Positions 1 through 7,050 of a DNA stretch of 11,526 nucleotides are shown here, piece after piece. Position 1 is the stretch's first letter; every line of letters begins with the position of its first letter. The position numbers were made by a program, and so were the translations under genes. The stretch is from an uncultured Lachnospiraceae bacterium (GTDB taxonomy: Bacteria; Bacillota; Clostridia; Lachnospirales; Lachnospiraceae). Under the pieces are notes generated by a model. That model saw only the letters and a list, made by a program, of their open reading frames with translations, was not told where the DNA came from and made no database searches. The DNA is taken from assembly GCA_900544445.1 (NCBI GenBank), contig UQVK01000113.1:1-11526 (forward strand), written 5' to 3'.

Positions 1-15
1 CGGAGAATCCGCAAG

Positions 16-37
16 CGGCTTCCCGGCCGGTATTTTT
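16..37 (+). terminator. Weak terminator-like hairpin upstream of the heat-shock promoter
   Basis: A 4-bp stem (CGGC 16-19 with GCCG 26-29) is followed by a five-T run at 33-37. It could end the transcription unit lying left of the window, since a promoter starts about 40 nt later. The stem is short, and none of the three + frames in the first 60 nt gives a recognisable protein tail, so this is only a possibility. Confidence 0.22.
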
Positions 38-77
38 CGGGATGACTGCGTGGCTTGTAGAAAAAATAAAAAATCCG

Positions 78-104
78 TTGACAACGGGTAGGAGAAGTGA
101 TAAT
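78..104 (+). promoter_or_regulatory. Sigma-A-type promoter of the hrcA operon
   Basis: A perfect -35 box TTGACA lies at 78-83. The best -10 box is GATAAT at 99-104 (5 of 6 matches) with a short 15-nt spacer. An alternative 17-nt spacing would use TAATGT at 101-106, which is a poorer match. An A-rich tract at 61-73 just upstream could act as an UP element. The predicted start of transcription falls near 110-113, so the CIRCE operator lies in the first few tens of bases of the transcript, as expected for HrcA repression. Confidence 0.8.
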
Positions 105-120
105 GTATGTGTCAGAAGGT

Positions 121-149
121 GTTAGCACTCTGATTGGTTGAGTGCTAAC
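121..149. promoter_or_regulatory. CIRCE operator (HrcA binding site)
   Basis: A perfect inverted repeat, TTAGCACTC (122-130) and GAGTGCTAA (140-148) with a 9-nt spacer, matches the CIRCE consensus in every arm position. One further G/C pair (121 and 149) extends it. CIRCE is the known binding site of HrcA and normally sits downstream of the promoter of dnaK or groE operons, as here. I see no second copy in the window, so grpE, dnaK and dnaJ would depend on this one operator. Confidence 0.97.
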
Positions 150-173
150 AACCCGAAATGGGGTGACAGTCAG

Positions 174-1208
174 ATGGAAGGAAAATTGGATGAGCGGAAA
201 ATGAAGATCCTGCATGCGATCATCCGGAACTACCTGGAAACGGGAGAGCCGGTGGGAAGCAGGACGATTTCCAAGTACACGGATCTGAATCTGAGTTCGG
301 CTACGATCAGGAACGAGATGGCGGATCTGGAAGAGCTTGGCTATATCATCCAGCCCCATACCTCTGCCGGACGTATTCCTTCGGATAAGGGCTACCGTCT
401 GTATGTGGACAGTATGCTGGAGGAGAAGGACAGAGAGGTGGATGACCTCAAAGGGCTGCTTGTGGAGAAGGAAGATAAGATGGAGCACCTTCTTCAGCAT
501 GTGGCGAAGTTTCTGGCAGCGAATACAAATTATGCGGCAATGATATCTTCGCCGCTCTATCATGGGAATAAGCTGAAATTCATTCAGCTGTCCCGGGTGG
601 ATGAGCATCAGGTCCTGGCGGTGATCGTGGTGGAAGGCAACGTGATCAAGAACACGATGCTTCACGTGGAGCAGGCGCCGGATGAGGAGACGATGCTGAA
701 GCTGAACATTCTGCTGAACACGCATCTGAACGGGAAGACGCTGGATGAGATCAATCTCGGGATGATCGCTAACATGAAGCAGCAGGCGGGAATCCACAGC
801 GTGATGGTGGGTGAGATTATTGACGCGGTGGCGGAAGCCATACAGGCGGATGAGGATCTGCAGATCTATACCAGCGGTACGAACAATATCCTGAAGTATC
901 CGGAGCTGGCGGACAAGGAAAAGGCCGGCGAACTGATCACAGCGTTTGAGGAGAAAAAGGCATTAAATCAGATCGTACAGGAAACACTGGCTGATGAGAA
1001 CAGTACCGGAATCCAGGTTTATATCGGAAATGAATCGCCTGTGCAGACCATGAGGGACTGCAGCGTGGTGACAGCAACCTATGAGCTGGGAGAAGGCATG
1101 AAGGGGACGGTCGGTATCATCGGACCGAAACGGATGGATTATGACAAGGTGGTCGGGATTCTGAAGAATCTGATGAACCAGCTGGAGACCCTGTATAAAA
1201 AGACATAG
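174..1208 (+). CDS. hrcA: Heat-inducible transcription repressor HrcA
   Basis: HrcA is the DNA-binding repressor of class I heat-shock genes. In the known family it binds CIRCE as a dimer and needs the GroE chaperonin to stay active, so misfolded protein relieves repression. The N-terminal 75 or so residues form a winged helix-turn-helix, including SSATIRNEMADLEELG and the following HTSAGRIPSDKGYR stretch, both typical of HrcA. The rest is the GAF-like and dimerisation region, ending in conserved elements such as GTVGIIGPKRMDY. I chose ATG 174 because a ribosome binding site (GGGGTGA, 160-166) lies 7 nt upstream. A TTG at 138 in the same frame would start inside CIRCE and has no such site. 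The resulting 344 residues fit the family's usual size. It is the first gene of the operon, directly downstream of its own operator, so it is autoregulated. Confidence 0.97.
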   Translation: MEGKLDERKMKILHAIIRNYLETGEPVGSRTISKYTDLNLSSATIRNEMADLEELGYIIQPHTSAGRIPSDKGYRLYVDSMLEEKDREVDDLKGLLVEKEDKMEHLLQHVAKFLAANTNYAAMISSPLYHGNKLKFIQLSRVDEHQVLAVIVVEGNVIKNTMLHVEQAPDEETMLKLNILLNTHLNGKTLDEINLGMIANMKQQAGIHSVMVGEIIDAVAEAIQADEDLQIYTSGTNNILKYPELADKEKAGELITAFEEKKALNQIVQETLADENSTGIQVYIGNESPVQTMRDCSVVTATYELGEGMKGTVGIIGPKRMDYDKVVGILKNLMNQLETLYKKT

Positions 1209-1225
1209 AACGGCGTATGGCCTGG

Positions 1226-1248
1226 CCGGCCGGACGCGCGGAATGGAG
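1226..1248 (+). promoter_or_regulatory. Hairpin plus AATGGAG module before grpE
   Basis: CCGGC (1226-1230) pairs with GCGCGG (1236-1241, one bulged G) around the loop CGGAC (1231-1235). AATGGAG follows at once (1242-1248) and supplies the ribosome binding site, 9 nt before ATG 1258. The same loop, the same flanking heptamer and the same spacing occur before dnaK at 1994-2015. I infer a shared translational or mRNA-processing element. The sequence shows the match directly; the function is unknown. Confidence 0.5.
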
Positions 1249-1257
1249 TGAGGCTGA

Positions 1258-1968
1258 ATGATGGAAAATAAGAACAACAGGAATACGGAAGAAGAACTGG
1301 ATACTGCTTCTGAGGCGAAAGCAGGCGAAGACGAAGCCGTGGAAATCCCTGTAGAGGATGGAAATCTGGAGGAAGCAGAAAACGGCGGCGCTGAAGAGGA
1401 TATGGAAGAAGCGCAGCAGGAGTCCGACGATTCAGAACCGGCGGAAGAAACGGCCGGTAATGAGGATGCGGAAGGCTCAGGCAGCGCGAAGGAAGGTTTT
1501 TTTCGGAAGAAGAAAAAGGATAAGAAGGAAGAAGCCCTGAAAGCGAGAATCGATGAGCTGGAAGACCGGGTGAAGCGCCAGATGGCGGAATTCGAAAACT
1601 TCCGGAAGCGCACCGATAAGGAAAAGGCAGCAATGTTCGAGACCGGAGCGAAGAGCGTGATCGAGAAAATTCTTCCGGTGGTTGACAACTTTGAAAGAGG
1701 TCTGGCAGCCGTCCCGGAGGATGAGAAGGGAAGCGCCTTCGTGGAAGGGATGAACAAGGTATATAAACAGCTTTTGACCGAGCTGGATAATATGGGCGTT
1801 AAACCCATAGAGGCTGTAGGTCAGGAATTCGATCCCAATTTCCATAACGCGGTGATGCACATTGAAGATGAGAACTTCGGTGAGAACATCGTGGCGGAGG
1901 AATTCCAGAAGGGTTACACATACCATGATACTGTGGTAAGACACAGCATGGTTAAGGTTGCAAATTAA
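1258..1968 (+). CDS. grpE: Nucleotide exchange factor GrpE
   Basis: GrpE releases ADP from DnaK and so drives the folding cycle. The 236-residue protein starts with an unusually long acidic, low-complexity arm (residues 1 to about 78). A basic patch FFRKKKKDKK (81-90) follows, then the long dimerisation helix (about 91-130, with FENFRKRT), the four-helix bundle region (ILPVVDNFERGL, 138-149) and the C-terminal beta wing that contacts DnaK. The wing carries the family signature around GQEFDPNFHNAVMH (188-201) and GYTYHDTVVRHSMVKV. ATG 1258 is preferred over ATG 1261 because its spacing from AATGGAG equals that of the dnaK start. It lies 49 nt after hrcA and 56 nt before dnaK, in one operon. 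The core matches the family well; only the acidic arm is longer than usual. Confidence 0.96.
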   Translation: MMENKNNRNTEEELDTASEAKAGEDEAVEIPVEDGNLEEAENGGAEEDMEEAQQESDDSEPAEETAGNEDAEGSGSAKEGFFRKKKKDKKEEALKARIDELEDRVKRQMAEFENFRKRTDKEKAAMFETGAKSVIEKILPVVDNFERGLAAVPEDEKGSAFVEGMNKVYKQLLTELDNMGVKPIEAVGQEFDPNFHNAVMHIEDENFGENIVAEEFQKGYTYHDTVVRHSMVKVAN

Positions 1969-1970
1969 GG

Positions 1971-1986
1971 ATGGACGAAAGTCCGT
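1971..1986 (+). other. GAAA-tetraloop hairpin in the grpE-dnaK spacer
   Basis: ATGGAC and GTCCGT pair (6 bp, one G-T) around a GAAA tetraloop, 2 nt after the grpE stop codon. No T-tract follows, so it is not an intrinsic terminator. A stable GNRA-capped stem between grpE and dnaK could mark an mRNA processing or stability boundary that raises dnaK message over the upstream genes; that role is inferred. Confidence 0.45.
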
Positions 1987-1988
1987 AG

Positions 1989-3899
<1,911 letters not shown>

Positions 3900-3905
3900 A
3901 ATAGC

Positions 3906-3930
3906 GGATGGCCCGCAACGTGCGGTATCC
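3906..3930 (+). other. Interrupted hairpin after dnaK
   Basis: GGAT (3906-3909) pairs with ATCC (3927-3930), and CCGC (3913-3916) with GCGG (3922-3925), around the loop AACGT, with a small asymmetric internal loop. It is the first and weakest of the folded elements in the 246-nt dnaK-dnaJ spacer. No T-run follows. Confidence 0.3.
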
Positions 3931-3948
3931 TTAAGAAAAGACAGAATT

Positions 3949-3990
3949 ACACAACACCAGGGGGCACTGCCGTGTCCCTTGATGTTGTGT
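3949..3990 (+). repeat. Long imperfect inverted repeat between dnaK and dnaJ
   Basis: Two 19-nt arms (3949-3967 and 3972-3990) flank a TGCC loop. Of 19 positions, 16 are Watson-Crick pairs, two are G-T and one is C-A. The base of the stem is ACACAACA with TGTTGTGT. The 3' side runs into GCGATAAGCC, so there is no terminator T-tract. The stem is long enough to be an RNase processing or mRNA-protecting structure, or a small palindromic repeat unit; the sequence alone cannot decide. Confidence 0.7.
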
Positions 3991-4008
3991 GCGATAAGCC
4001 CGGAAAGC

Positions 4009-4033
4009 GGCCGTCATGCTTGCATGAACGGCC
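4009..4033 (+). other. Third hairpin of the dnaK-dnaJ spacer
   Basis: GGCCGTCATG (4009-4018) pairs with CATG-A-ACGGCC (4023-4033) around the loop CTTG, giving 10 bp with one bulged A. A separate perfect 10-bp palindrome TTGCCGGCAA follows at 4036-4045. Neither is followed by a T-tract. Confidence 0.5.
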
Positions 4034-4088
4034 ATTTGCCGGCAAGTACAGCGAACGGCATTTATGACGTGGGCTGTGCGCATCGCGT

Positions 4089-4123
4089 AATCGGATAGGG
4101 GAAGGAACTTCCCCTGTCCGATT
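4089..4123 (+). other. Sixteen-position stem-loop just before dnaJ
   Basis: Arms 4089-4104 and 4108-4123 pair over 16 positions with a single G-T, closing on the loop GAA. The stem ends 11 nt before the dnaJ ribosome binding site (GGAGG, 4135-4139). TTTT at 4131-4134 is 7 nt beyond the stem and not a typical terminator tail. The element could attenuate or partly end transcription, protect a processed dnaJ message, or keep the ribosome site open. I see no promoter between dnaK and dnaJ, so dnaJ probably depends on read-through past this stem. Confidence 0.7.
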
Positions 4124-4145
4124 CCAGAAGTTTTGGAGGATTAAG

Positions 4146-5330
4146 ATGGCTGAACAGAAAAGAGATTATTATGAGGTTCTTGGCGTTGACAGGAATGCCG
4201 ACGAGGCCGCATTGAAAAAAGCATACCGGGTCCTCGCCAAAAAATACCATCCTGACACCAATCCCGGCGACAAAGAAGCAGAAAAGAAATTCAAGGAGGC
4301 TTCCGAGGCATACGCCGTTCTCAGCGATCCGGAGAAAAGACGCCAGTACGATCAGTTCGGCCATGCGGCATTCGATGGCAGTGCGGGCGGCGGCTTCGGC
4401 GGATTTGATTTCAGCAGCGCTGATTTTGGTGATATTTTTGGCGACATATTCGGAGACTTTTTCGGAGGCGGTTCCCGCAGAGGAGGCCGGGCGGGAAATG
4501 CGCCGATGAAGGGGGCGAATCTGCGCACCAGCGTCCATATTACTTTTGAAGAGGCGGTATTCGGTACCACGAAAACCATAGAGCTGAACGTGAAGGAAGA
4601 GTGCAAAACCTGTCATGGAACCGGCGCGAAGCCCGGCACCCAGCCGGTCACCTGTTCCAAGTGCGGCGGCAAGGGACAGGTGGTATTCACCCAGCAGTCC
4701 TTCTTCGGTACCGTGCGGAACGTGCAGACTTGCCCGGACTGTAACGGAACCGGTAAGGTGATCAAGGAGAAGTGCGCGGACTGCCATGGCAGTGGATATG
4801 TACCCATGCGCAAACGGTTTGAAGTGGATATCCCGGCAGGAATTGACAACGGCCAGTGCAAACGGCTTGCCGGTCAGGGAGAACCCGGTGTGAACGGAGG
4901 CCCCAGAGGCGACGTGCTGGTTGAGGTCATCGTGGGACGTCATCCCATTTTCCAGCGCCAGGATTACAACATCTTTTCCACGGTTCCCGTATCCTTCCCG
5001 GTTGCTGCGCTTGGCGGAGAGGTGCTGATCGATACGGTGGACGGCAAGGTGGTCTACGACGTGAAGCCCGGCACGCAGACGGATACCAAGGTGCGCCTGA
5101 AGGGCAAGGGCGTTCCCAACCTGCGCAACAGGGATGTGCGCGGCGATCATTACGTGACCCTTGTGGTTCAGGTTCCTGACCGGCTTTCCGGAGAGGCAAA
5201 GGACCTTTTGAGAAAATTTGACGAAGTCAGCGGAGACAGCCTGAATGCGGCGAAACGTATGATGGGTGAGGCTCCTGACGGGAAAGAAAAGGAAAAAGAA
5301 GGAAAGAAGAAGAGGGGCTTCTGGAAGTAA
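4146..5330 (+). CDS. dnaJ: Chaperone DnaJ (Hsp40, type I)
   Basis: DnaJ binds unfolded proteins, hands them to DnaK and stimulates DnaK ATPase. The J domain covers residues 1-70 with the essential HPD at 35-37. A Gly/Phe region (about 75-112) follows, with a duplicated DIF element ([13 protein letters not shown]). Four intact zinc motifs CxxCxGxG have cysteine pairs at 153/156, 170/173, 196/199 and 210/213. The C-terminal substrate-binding domain starts near 220. The last 18 residues are rich in Lys and Glu (ending KKKRGFWK). Length 394 is within the family range, and the full zinc region makes it a type I DnaJ rather than CbpA-like. ATG 4146 is 6 nt after GGAGG. It is the last gene of the heat-shock operon, separated from dnaK by a structured spacer and followed by a terminator. 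Confidence 0.99.
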   Translation: MAEQKRDYYEVLGVDRNADEAALKKAYRVLAKKYHPDTNPGDKEAEKKFKEASEAYAVLSDPEKRRQYDQFGHAAFDGSAGGGFGGFDFSSADFGDIFGDIFGDFFGGGSRRGGRAGNAPMKGANLRTSVHITFEEAVFGTTKTIELNVKEECKTCHGTGAKPGTQPVTCSKCGGKGQVVFTQQSFFGTVRNVQTCPDCNGTGKVIKEKCADCHGSGYVPMRKRFEVDIPAGIDNGQCKRLAGQGEPGVNGGPRGDVLVEVIVGRHPIFQRQDYNIFSTVPVSFPVAALGGEVLIDTVDGKVVYDVKPGTQTDTKVRLKGKGVPNLRNRDVRGDHYVTLVVQVPDRLSGEAKDLLRKFDEVSGDSLNAAKRMMGEAPDGKEKEKEGKKKRGFWK

Positions 5331-5343
5331 GGCCATACAGGCG

Positions 5344-5388
5344 GCCGGGACCGGGACAGGTGATCTGTGCGGTTCCGGCTTTTCGTTT
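5344..5388 (+). terminator. Intrinsic terminator of the hrcA-grpE-dnaK-dnaJ operon
   Basis: Arms 5344-5353 and 5370-5379 form 10 pairs with one G-T. An inner stem, ACAG (5356-5359) with CTGT (5365-5368), caps the structure. The stem runs straight into TTTTCGTTT (5380-5388). It begins 13 nt after the dnaJ stop codon and is oriented for + strand transcription. Confidence 0.88.
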
Positions 5389-5561
5389 ACGCATGTTTCC
5401 CACGGGAAAAGCGTTCTGGAAAAGGAGAAAGGTAGAAAAATGCGCTCGATGGCGCATTATTTAACCTGGATTTGTGCAGAAGCGTCACAAGTCCTGTGAG
5501 CGCAGTGCCGGATTGGAAATTCGGCGCGTCTCAGCGTAAAACGCTTCGGCAAGGAGGTAAA
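5389..5561 (+). promoter_or_regulatory. Hairpin-rich leader of the EcsC-family gene
   Basis: This gene-free stretch contains, in order: a TTTCCC/GGGAAA inverted repeat (5396-5409), a perfect 7-bp stem AATGCGC/GCGCATT (5439-5458, followed by ATTT), an 8-bp stem with one bulge (5482-5503), a 9-position stem with two G-T pairs (5505-5527), and a 5-bp stem AGCGT/ACGCT (5533-5545) ending 5 nt before the ribosome binding site AAGGAGGT (5551-5558). I could not find a convincing promoter here, nor a known riboswitch signature. A 19-codon reading frame starts at 5440, 12 nt after AAAGGAG. The region may be an RNA regulatory leader, though short stems are common in G+C-rich DNA. Confidence 0.35.
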
Positions 5562-6380
5562 ATGAAGCTGTTTTCCCAAAAAGATCCGGTTCAGGCTGAA
5601 CTGGAGAAAATGAAGAAGCAGGAAGGGAGATTTCTGGAAAAAAACAGAGAACGGAAGGAGCTTTTTCTGAACCGTTTTTTACAGGACAAGATTCCCGACA
5701 GGCTTCAGGGAACGCTGGAGGCGGCTTTTGCAAGAGCCTTTTCCCTGATTTTTGAAAAAGGGACCGGAATCATCGAAAAGACCTACCGTAAAGAGGAACT
5801 GGAAAAAGAAAGCAGCATCCGGCAGTATGCGGCGGATGTGAGAGGCGACCGGAAGTCCCTGAAGAGCTTTTCCAGGCAGGCGGCGGGAAGCGGGGCGGGC
5901 AATACGCTGGCTTCCGCCGCTGCAGGCATCGGGATGGGGCTTCTGGGAATCGGCATTCCCGATATTCCCCTTCTGACAGGGATGATGCTGAGGAGCATCT
6001 ATGAGACGGCCCTTCATTATGGCTTTTCCTATGATACGGAAGAGGAGAAACGCTTCATTCTGCTTCTGATTCAGGGCGCCATGACCCATGGAGAAAGGCT
6101 TGAGCGCGTCAATGATGAACTCAATTTTTTCATGGAGCACGGCAGCTTTTCTCAGGAGGAAGGGATGGAGGAACTGATTCGCCGTACCGCAGGCATCCTG
6201 TCCGACGAGCTTCTGTATATGAAGTTTCTCCAGGGCATTCCCATCGCGGGCGTCGTCGGCGGAGCAGGGGATGCGGTGTACATGAACCGCATCAGCGAAT
6301 ATGCAAGGCTGAAATATCACCGGAGATTCTGCCTGGAAAGGCTGAAAAAGGAATATAACCCTTCGTCACATCTAAACTGA
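5562..6380 (+). CDS. EcsC-family protein
   Basis: The 272-residue product resembles the EcsC protein family, named after the third gene of the Bacillus ecs ABC-transporter locus; the biochemical role of the family is not established. It begins with a charged, probably helical stretch (1-50, KDPVQAELEKMKKQ). A Gly/Ala-rich hydrophobic segment follows at about 112-143 (SAAAGIGMGLLGIGIPDIPLL), then a conserved-looking RSIYETALHYGF (144-155) and a second Gly-rich segment GIPIAGVVGGAGDAVYMNRI (225-244). The hydrophobic segments suggest membrane contact, but I see no signal peptide. ATG 5562 follows AAGGAGGT at 5551-5558; longer upstream starts lack a site. No ABC transporter genes adjoin it, so it is not part of an ecs operon. 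It stands between the chaperone terminator and an A+T-rich island. Family call by recalled pattern, not by search. Confidence 0.7.
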   Translation: MKLFSQKDPVQAELEKMKKQEGRFLEKNRERKELFLNRFLQDKIPDRLQGTLEAAFARAFSLIFEKGTGIIEKTYRKEELEKESSIRQYAADVRGDRKSLKSFSRQAAGSGAGNTLASAAAGIGMGLLGIGIPDIPLLTGMMLRSIYETALHYGFSYDTEEEKRFILLLIQGAMTHGERLERVNDELNFFMEHGSFSQEEGMEELIRRTAGILSDELLYMKFLQGIPIAGVVGGAGDAVYMNRISEYARLKYHRRFCLERLKKEYNPSSHLN

Positions 6381-6389
6381 CAGATGCTG

Positions 6390-6418
6390 TTGATTTTAGC
6401 GGTATTTTGCTATAAAAT
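6390..6418 (+). promoter_or_regulatory. Promoter of the zinc-ribbon gene
   Basis: A -35 box TTGATT (6390-6395, 4 of 6) and a -10 box TAAAAT (6413-6418, 5 of 6) stand 17 nt apart. An alternative -10, TATAAA at 6411-6416, is preceded by TG at 6408-6409 (extended -10) with a 15-nt spacer. Transcription would start near 6425, leaving a leader of about 50 nt. The promoter begins 10 nt after the EcsC-family stop codon; no good terminator separates them. Confidence 0.6.
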
Positions 6419-6477
6419 ATCAATAATTAGAAAAACCCAGGTACATTTTCTCCAGGATTGAGATAAAGGAGACAGAA

Positions 6478-6744
6478 ATGGTGCATAAGGGATTCAGCTA
6501 TGAATTTTCACCAAGAGAGGCGGCATATCTTCTGTTTGGGAAGAAAATTTGTCCCAGATGCGGCAGCCGTCTGGAAAAACGGAAGGATTTTGAAATGCGG
6601 CTGGGCGCAGAACTTAATTCGAAAGTAGATCCGATCTTTGTACCAGATGCAAAGATCAGGCAATACCGTTATTATTTCTACTGCAGGAAATGTAACAGGG
6701 AATTTTCGTTAAATGAACTGGCAGAAAGAAAGAAGAGATTTTAA
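6478..6744 (+). CDS. Small zinc-ribbon protein, function unknown
   Basis: The 88-residue product has two CxxC pairs, CPRC at 25-28 and CRKC at 69-72, with 40 residues between them, the layout of a zinc ribbon whose halves are split by an insert. The insert (EMRLGAELNSKVDPIFVPDAKIRQYRYYFY) ends in an aromatic cluster. The N-terminus (FSYEFSPREAAYLLFG) has no signal peptide or membrane segment, and the tail is basic (AERKKRF). I do not recognise a named family; a nucleic-acid-binding or protein-contact role would be a guess. ATG 6478 follows AAAGGAGA (6465-6472). By hand count, 6481-6720 is about 42% G+C against about 55% in a prmA sample, and the flanks are poorer still. With its own promoter and terminator it forms a one-gene unit. 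Confidence 0.75.
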   Translation: MVHKGFSYEFSPREAAYLLFGKKICPRCGSRLEKRKDFEMRLGAELNSKVDPIFVPDAKIRQYRYYFYCRKCNREFSLNELAERKKRF

Positions 6745-6772
6745 ATTCTGACAAGTTTTCCAGTTTGTTTAG

Positions 6773-6803
6773 GAACAGATTAAATGTCTGCATTTCATTG
6801 TTC
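6773..6803 (+). other. Nested hairpin in the 3' region of the zinc-ribbon gene
   Basis: GAACA (6773-6777) pairs with TGTTC (6799-6803), and AAATG (6782-6786) with CATTT (6791-6795), around TCTG. It lies between the stop codon and the terminator at 6828-6857 and may simply shape the 3' end of the message. No other feature is evident in 6745-6827. Confidence 0.3.
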
Positions 6804-6827
6804 TGTGAACGATTAACTGATAATGTG

Positions 6828-6857
6828 GGGCTGTCCCGAAATAGACAGCCCTTTTCT
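6828..6857 (+). terminator. Intrinsic terminator after the zinc-ribbon gene
   Basis: A perfect 8-bp stem GGGCTGTC/GACAGCCC (6828-6835 and 6844-6851) encloses an 8-nt loop and runs directly into TTTTCT. It is oriented for + strand transcription and isolates the zinc-ribbon unit from prmA. Confidence 0.92.
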
Positions 6858-6887
6858 ATATGAAATTTTCTGACGAAACTGAAAGCC

Positions 6888-6916
6888 TTGTGATATCCGT
6901 TCCCTTATGCTACAAT
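6888..6916 (+). promoter_or_regulatory. Promoter of prmA-rsmE
   Basis: TTGTGA (6888-6893, 4 of 6) and TACAAT (6911-6916, 5 of 6) are separated by the ideal 17 nt, and TGC just before the -10 box gives an extended -10. Transcription would start near 6922-6924, leaving a leader of about 128 nt before prmA. Confidence 0.8.
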
Positions 6917-6934
6917 AAAAAACCGGATATGAGC

Positions 6935-6955
6935 GCGCCGGAGTCCCGGCGCTTT
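6935..6955 (+). promoter_or_regulatory. GC-rich hairpin at the start of the prmA leader
   Basis: GCGCCGG (6935-6941) pairs perfectly with CCGGCGC (6946-6952) around AGTC; only three T residues follow. It begins about 12 nt into the predicted transcript. It may protect the 5' end of the message or act as a weak attenuator. The rest of the leader (6956-7050) is purine-rich with no other clear structure. Confidence 0.5.
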
Positions 6956-7050
6956 GAGATGGAGAAAAAAAGATCAGAGAAGGGCAATTCCGGAAGGAAG
7001 AGAAACAGATCACAGAGCGTAAAAAGGCAAAGGAGCTGAGGAGAGCGGCC

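Noticed and set aside
1..60. The tail of an upstream protein gene such as hemW
   Set aside because: None of the three + frames in the first 60 nt gives a recognisable C-terminus.
138..173. A TTG start at 138 that would lengthen HrcA by 12 residues
   Set aside because: It lies within the CIRCE spacer and lacks a ribosome binding site; ATG 174 has GGGGTGA 7 nt upstream and gives the usual N-terminus.
4089..4134. An intrinsic terminator between dnaK and dnaJ
   Set aside because: The stem is strong but the T-run lies 7 nt past it and is only four bases long, and dnaJ would have no promoter of its own.
4062..5336. A 424-codon minus-strand frame opposite dnaJ, and a 379-codon one opposite dnaK (2298-3437)
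   Set aside because: Both are shadows of strongly conserved chaperone genes; their translations show no known motif.
5439..5458. A minus-strand terminator (stem followed by TTTTT when read leftwards)
   Set aside because: No minus-strand gene exists nearby to terminate; it is kept only as a leader hairpin.
6959..7039. A 26-codon basic frame in the prmA leader
   Set aside because: It has no ribosome binding site in front and ends inside the prmA ribosome site; the purine-rich sequence explains its Lys/Arg content.
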